Positions 13,830-13,894 of a DNA stretch of 13,894 nucleotides are shown one piece after another. The stretch's first letter is position 1. Each line of letters starts with the position of its first letter. The stretch is taken from positions 2,078-15,971 of the forward strand of contig MU632239.1 of the NCBI GenBank assembly GCA_026770615.1. The letters are read 5' to 3'. The notes under the pieces were generated by a model. The model did not search any database. It saw only the letters and a program-made list of their open reading frames with translations, and had not been told where the DNA came from. This stretch comes from Pavlovales sp. CCMP2436. Lineage: Eukaryota; Haptophyta; Pavlovophyceae; Pavlovales. A program made the position numbers and the translations under genes.

Positions 13830-13894
13830 AAGAAGAAGAAGAAGAAGAAGAAGAAGAAGAAGAAGAAGAAGAAGAAGAAGAAGAAGAAGAAGAA
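13800..13894. repeat. (GAA)n microsatellite, at least 31 units, cut by window end
   Basis: Uninterrupted AAG/GAA trinucleotides fill 13800-13894 and reach the window edge. On the minus strand this is (TTC)n. Confidence 0.97.

Noticed and set aside
1..13894. tRNA or rRNA genes
   Set aside because: No cloverleaf with conserved A and B boxes and no rRNA-like stretch was seen on either strand by eye.

Overview
This is eukaryotic nuclear DNA, GC-rich and packed with decayed mobile elements, minisatellites and low-complexity tracts. Long intergenic GC-rich stretches, likely introns, retrotransposon remnants and a (GAA)n tract all argue against a prokaryote. One predicted protein starts with a signal peptide followed by a plastid-transit-like segment. 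That would fit a microalga with a secondary plastid (haptophyte- or heterokont-like), but this is inference from one protein.

Layout. (1) 1-3530 (+): two degenerate copies of the 3' coding part of a non-LTR (LINE-like) retrotransposon, apparently one directly behind the other. Copy 1 enters from the left edge and carries an OTU-type cysteine-protease domain. Copy 2 carries the C-x2-C...H-x4-C zinc finger, an RHD...RPD block resembling the restriction-like endonuclease (REL) of R2-type LINEs, a repeat-rich linker and a 3' UTR. (2) 3531-3928: no gene recognised. (3) about 3945-6630, possibly to 7370 (-): a Ty1/copia-type gag-pol remnant (gag-like, protease, pre-integrase/integrase C-terminus, start of reverse transcriptase). 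It is broken by stops, frameshifts, loss of the integrase catalytic core and truncation of RT. Its upstream end is full of in-frame minisatellites of 21, 42 and 48 bp, and a second 48-bp array lies in the opposite orientation at 7422-7629. (4) about 7640-9567 (+): copy 3 of the same LINE family, with zinc finger, RHD...RPD, linker, an OTU domain that has lost its catalytic Cys segment, and a 3' UTR homologous to that of copy 2. (5) 9594-10190: a candidate non-autonomous DNA transposon bounded by inverted TACCACATTA motifs. (6) 10240-10680: an inverted repeat and a 42-bp CG-rich minisatellite. (7) 10446-13894: apparent host sequence. It holds a minus-strand membrane protein with a plastid-like presequence, a weak plus-strand two-exon model, a minus-strand 350-codon exon of unknown function, and an AT-rich, probably intronic stretch ending in (GAA)n.

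The three LINE copies can be aligned by eye. Together they imply an element whose ORF runs zinc finger - REL-like motif - low-complexity linker - OTU protease - structured 3' UTR. This module order is the most interesting content of the window. No intact mobile element is present.
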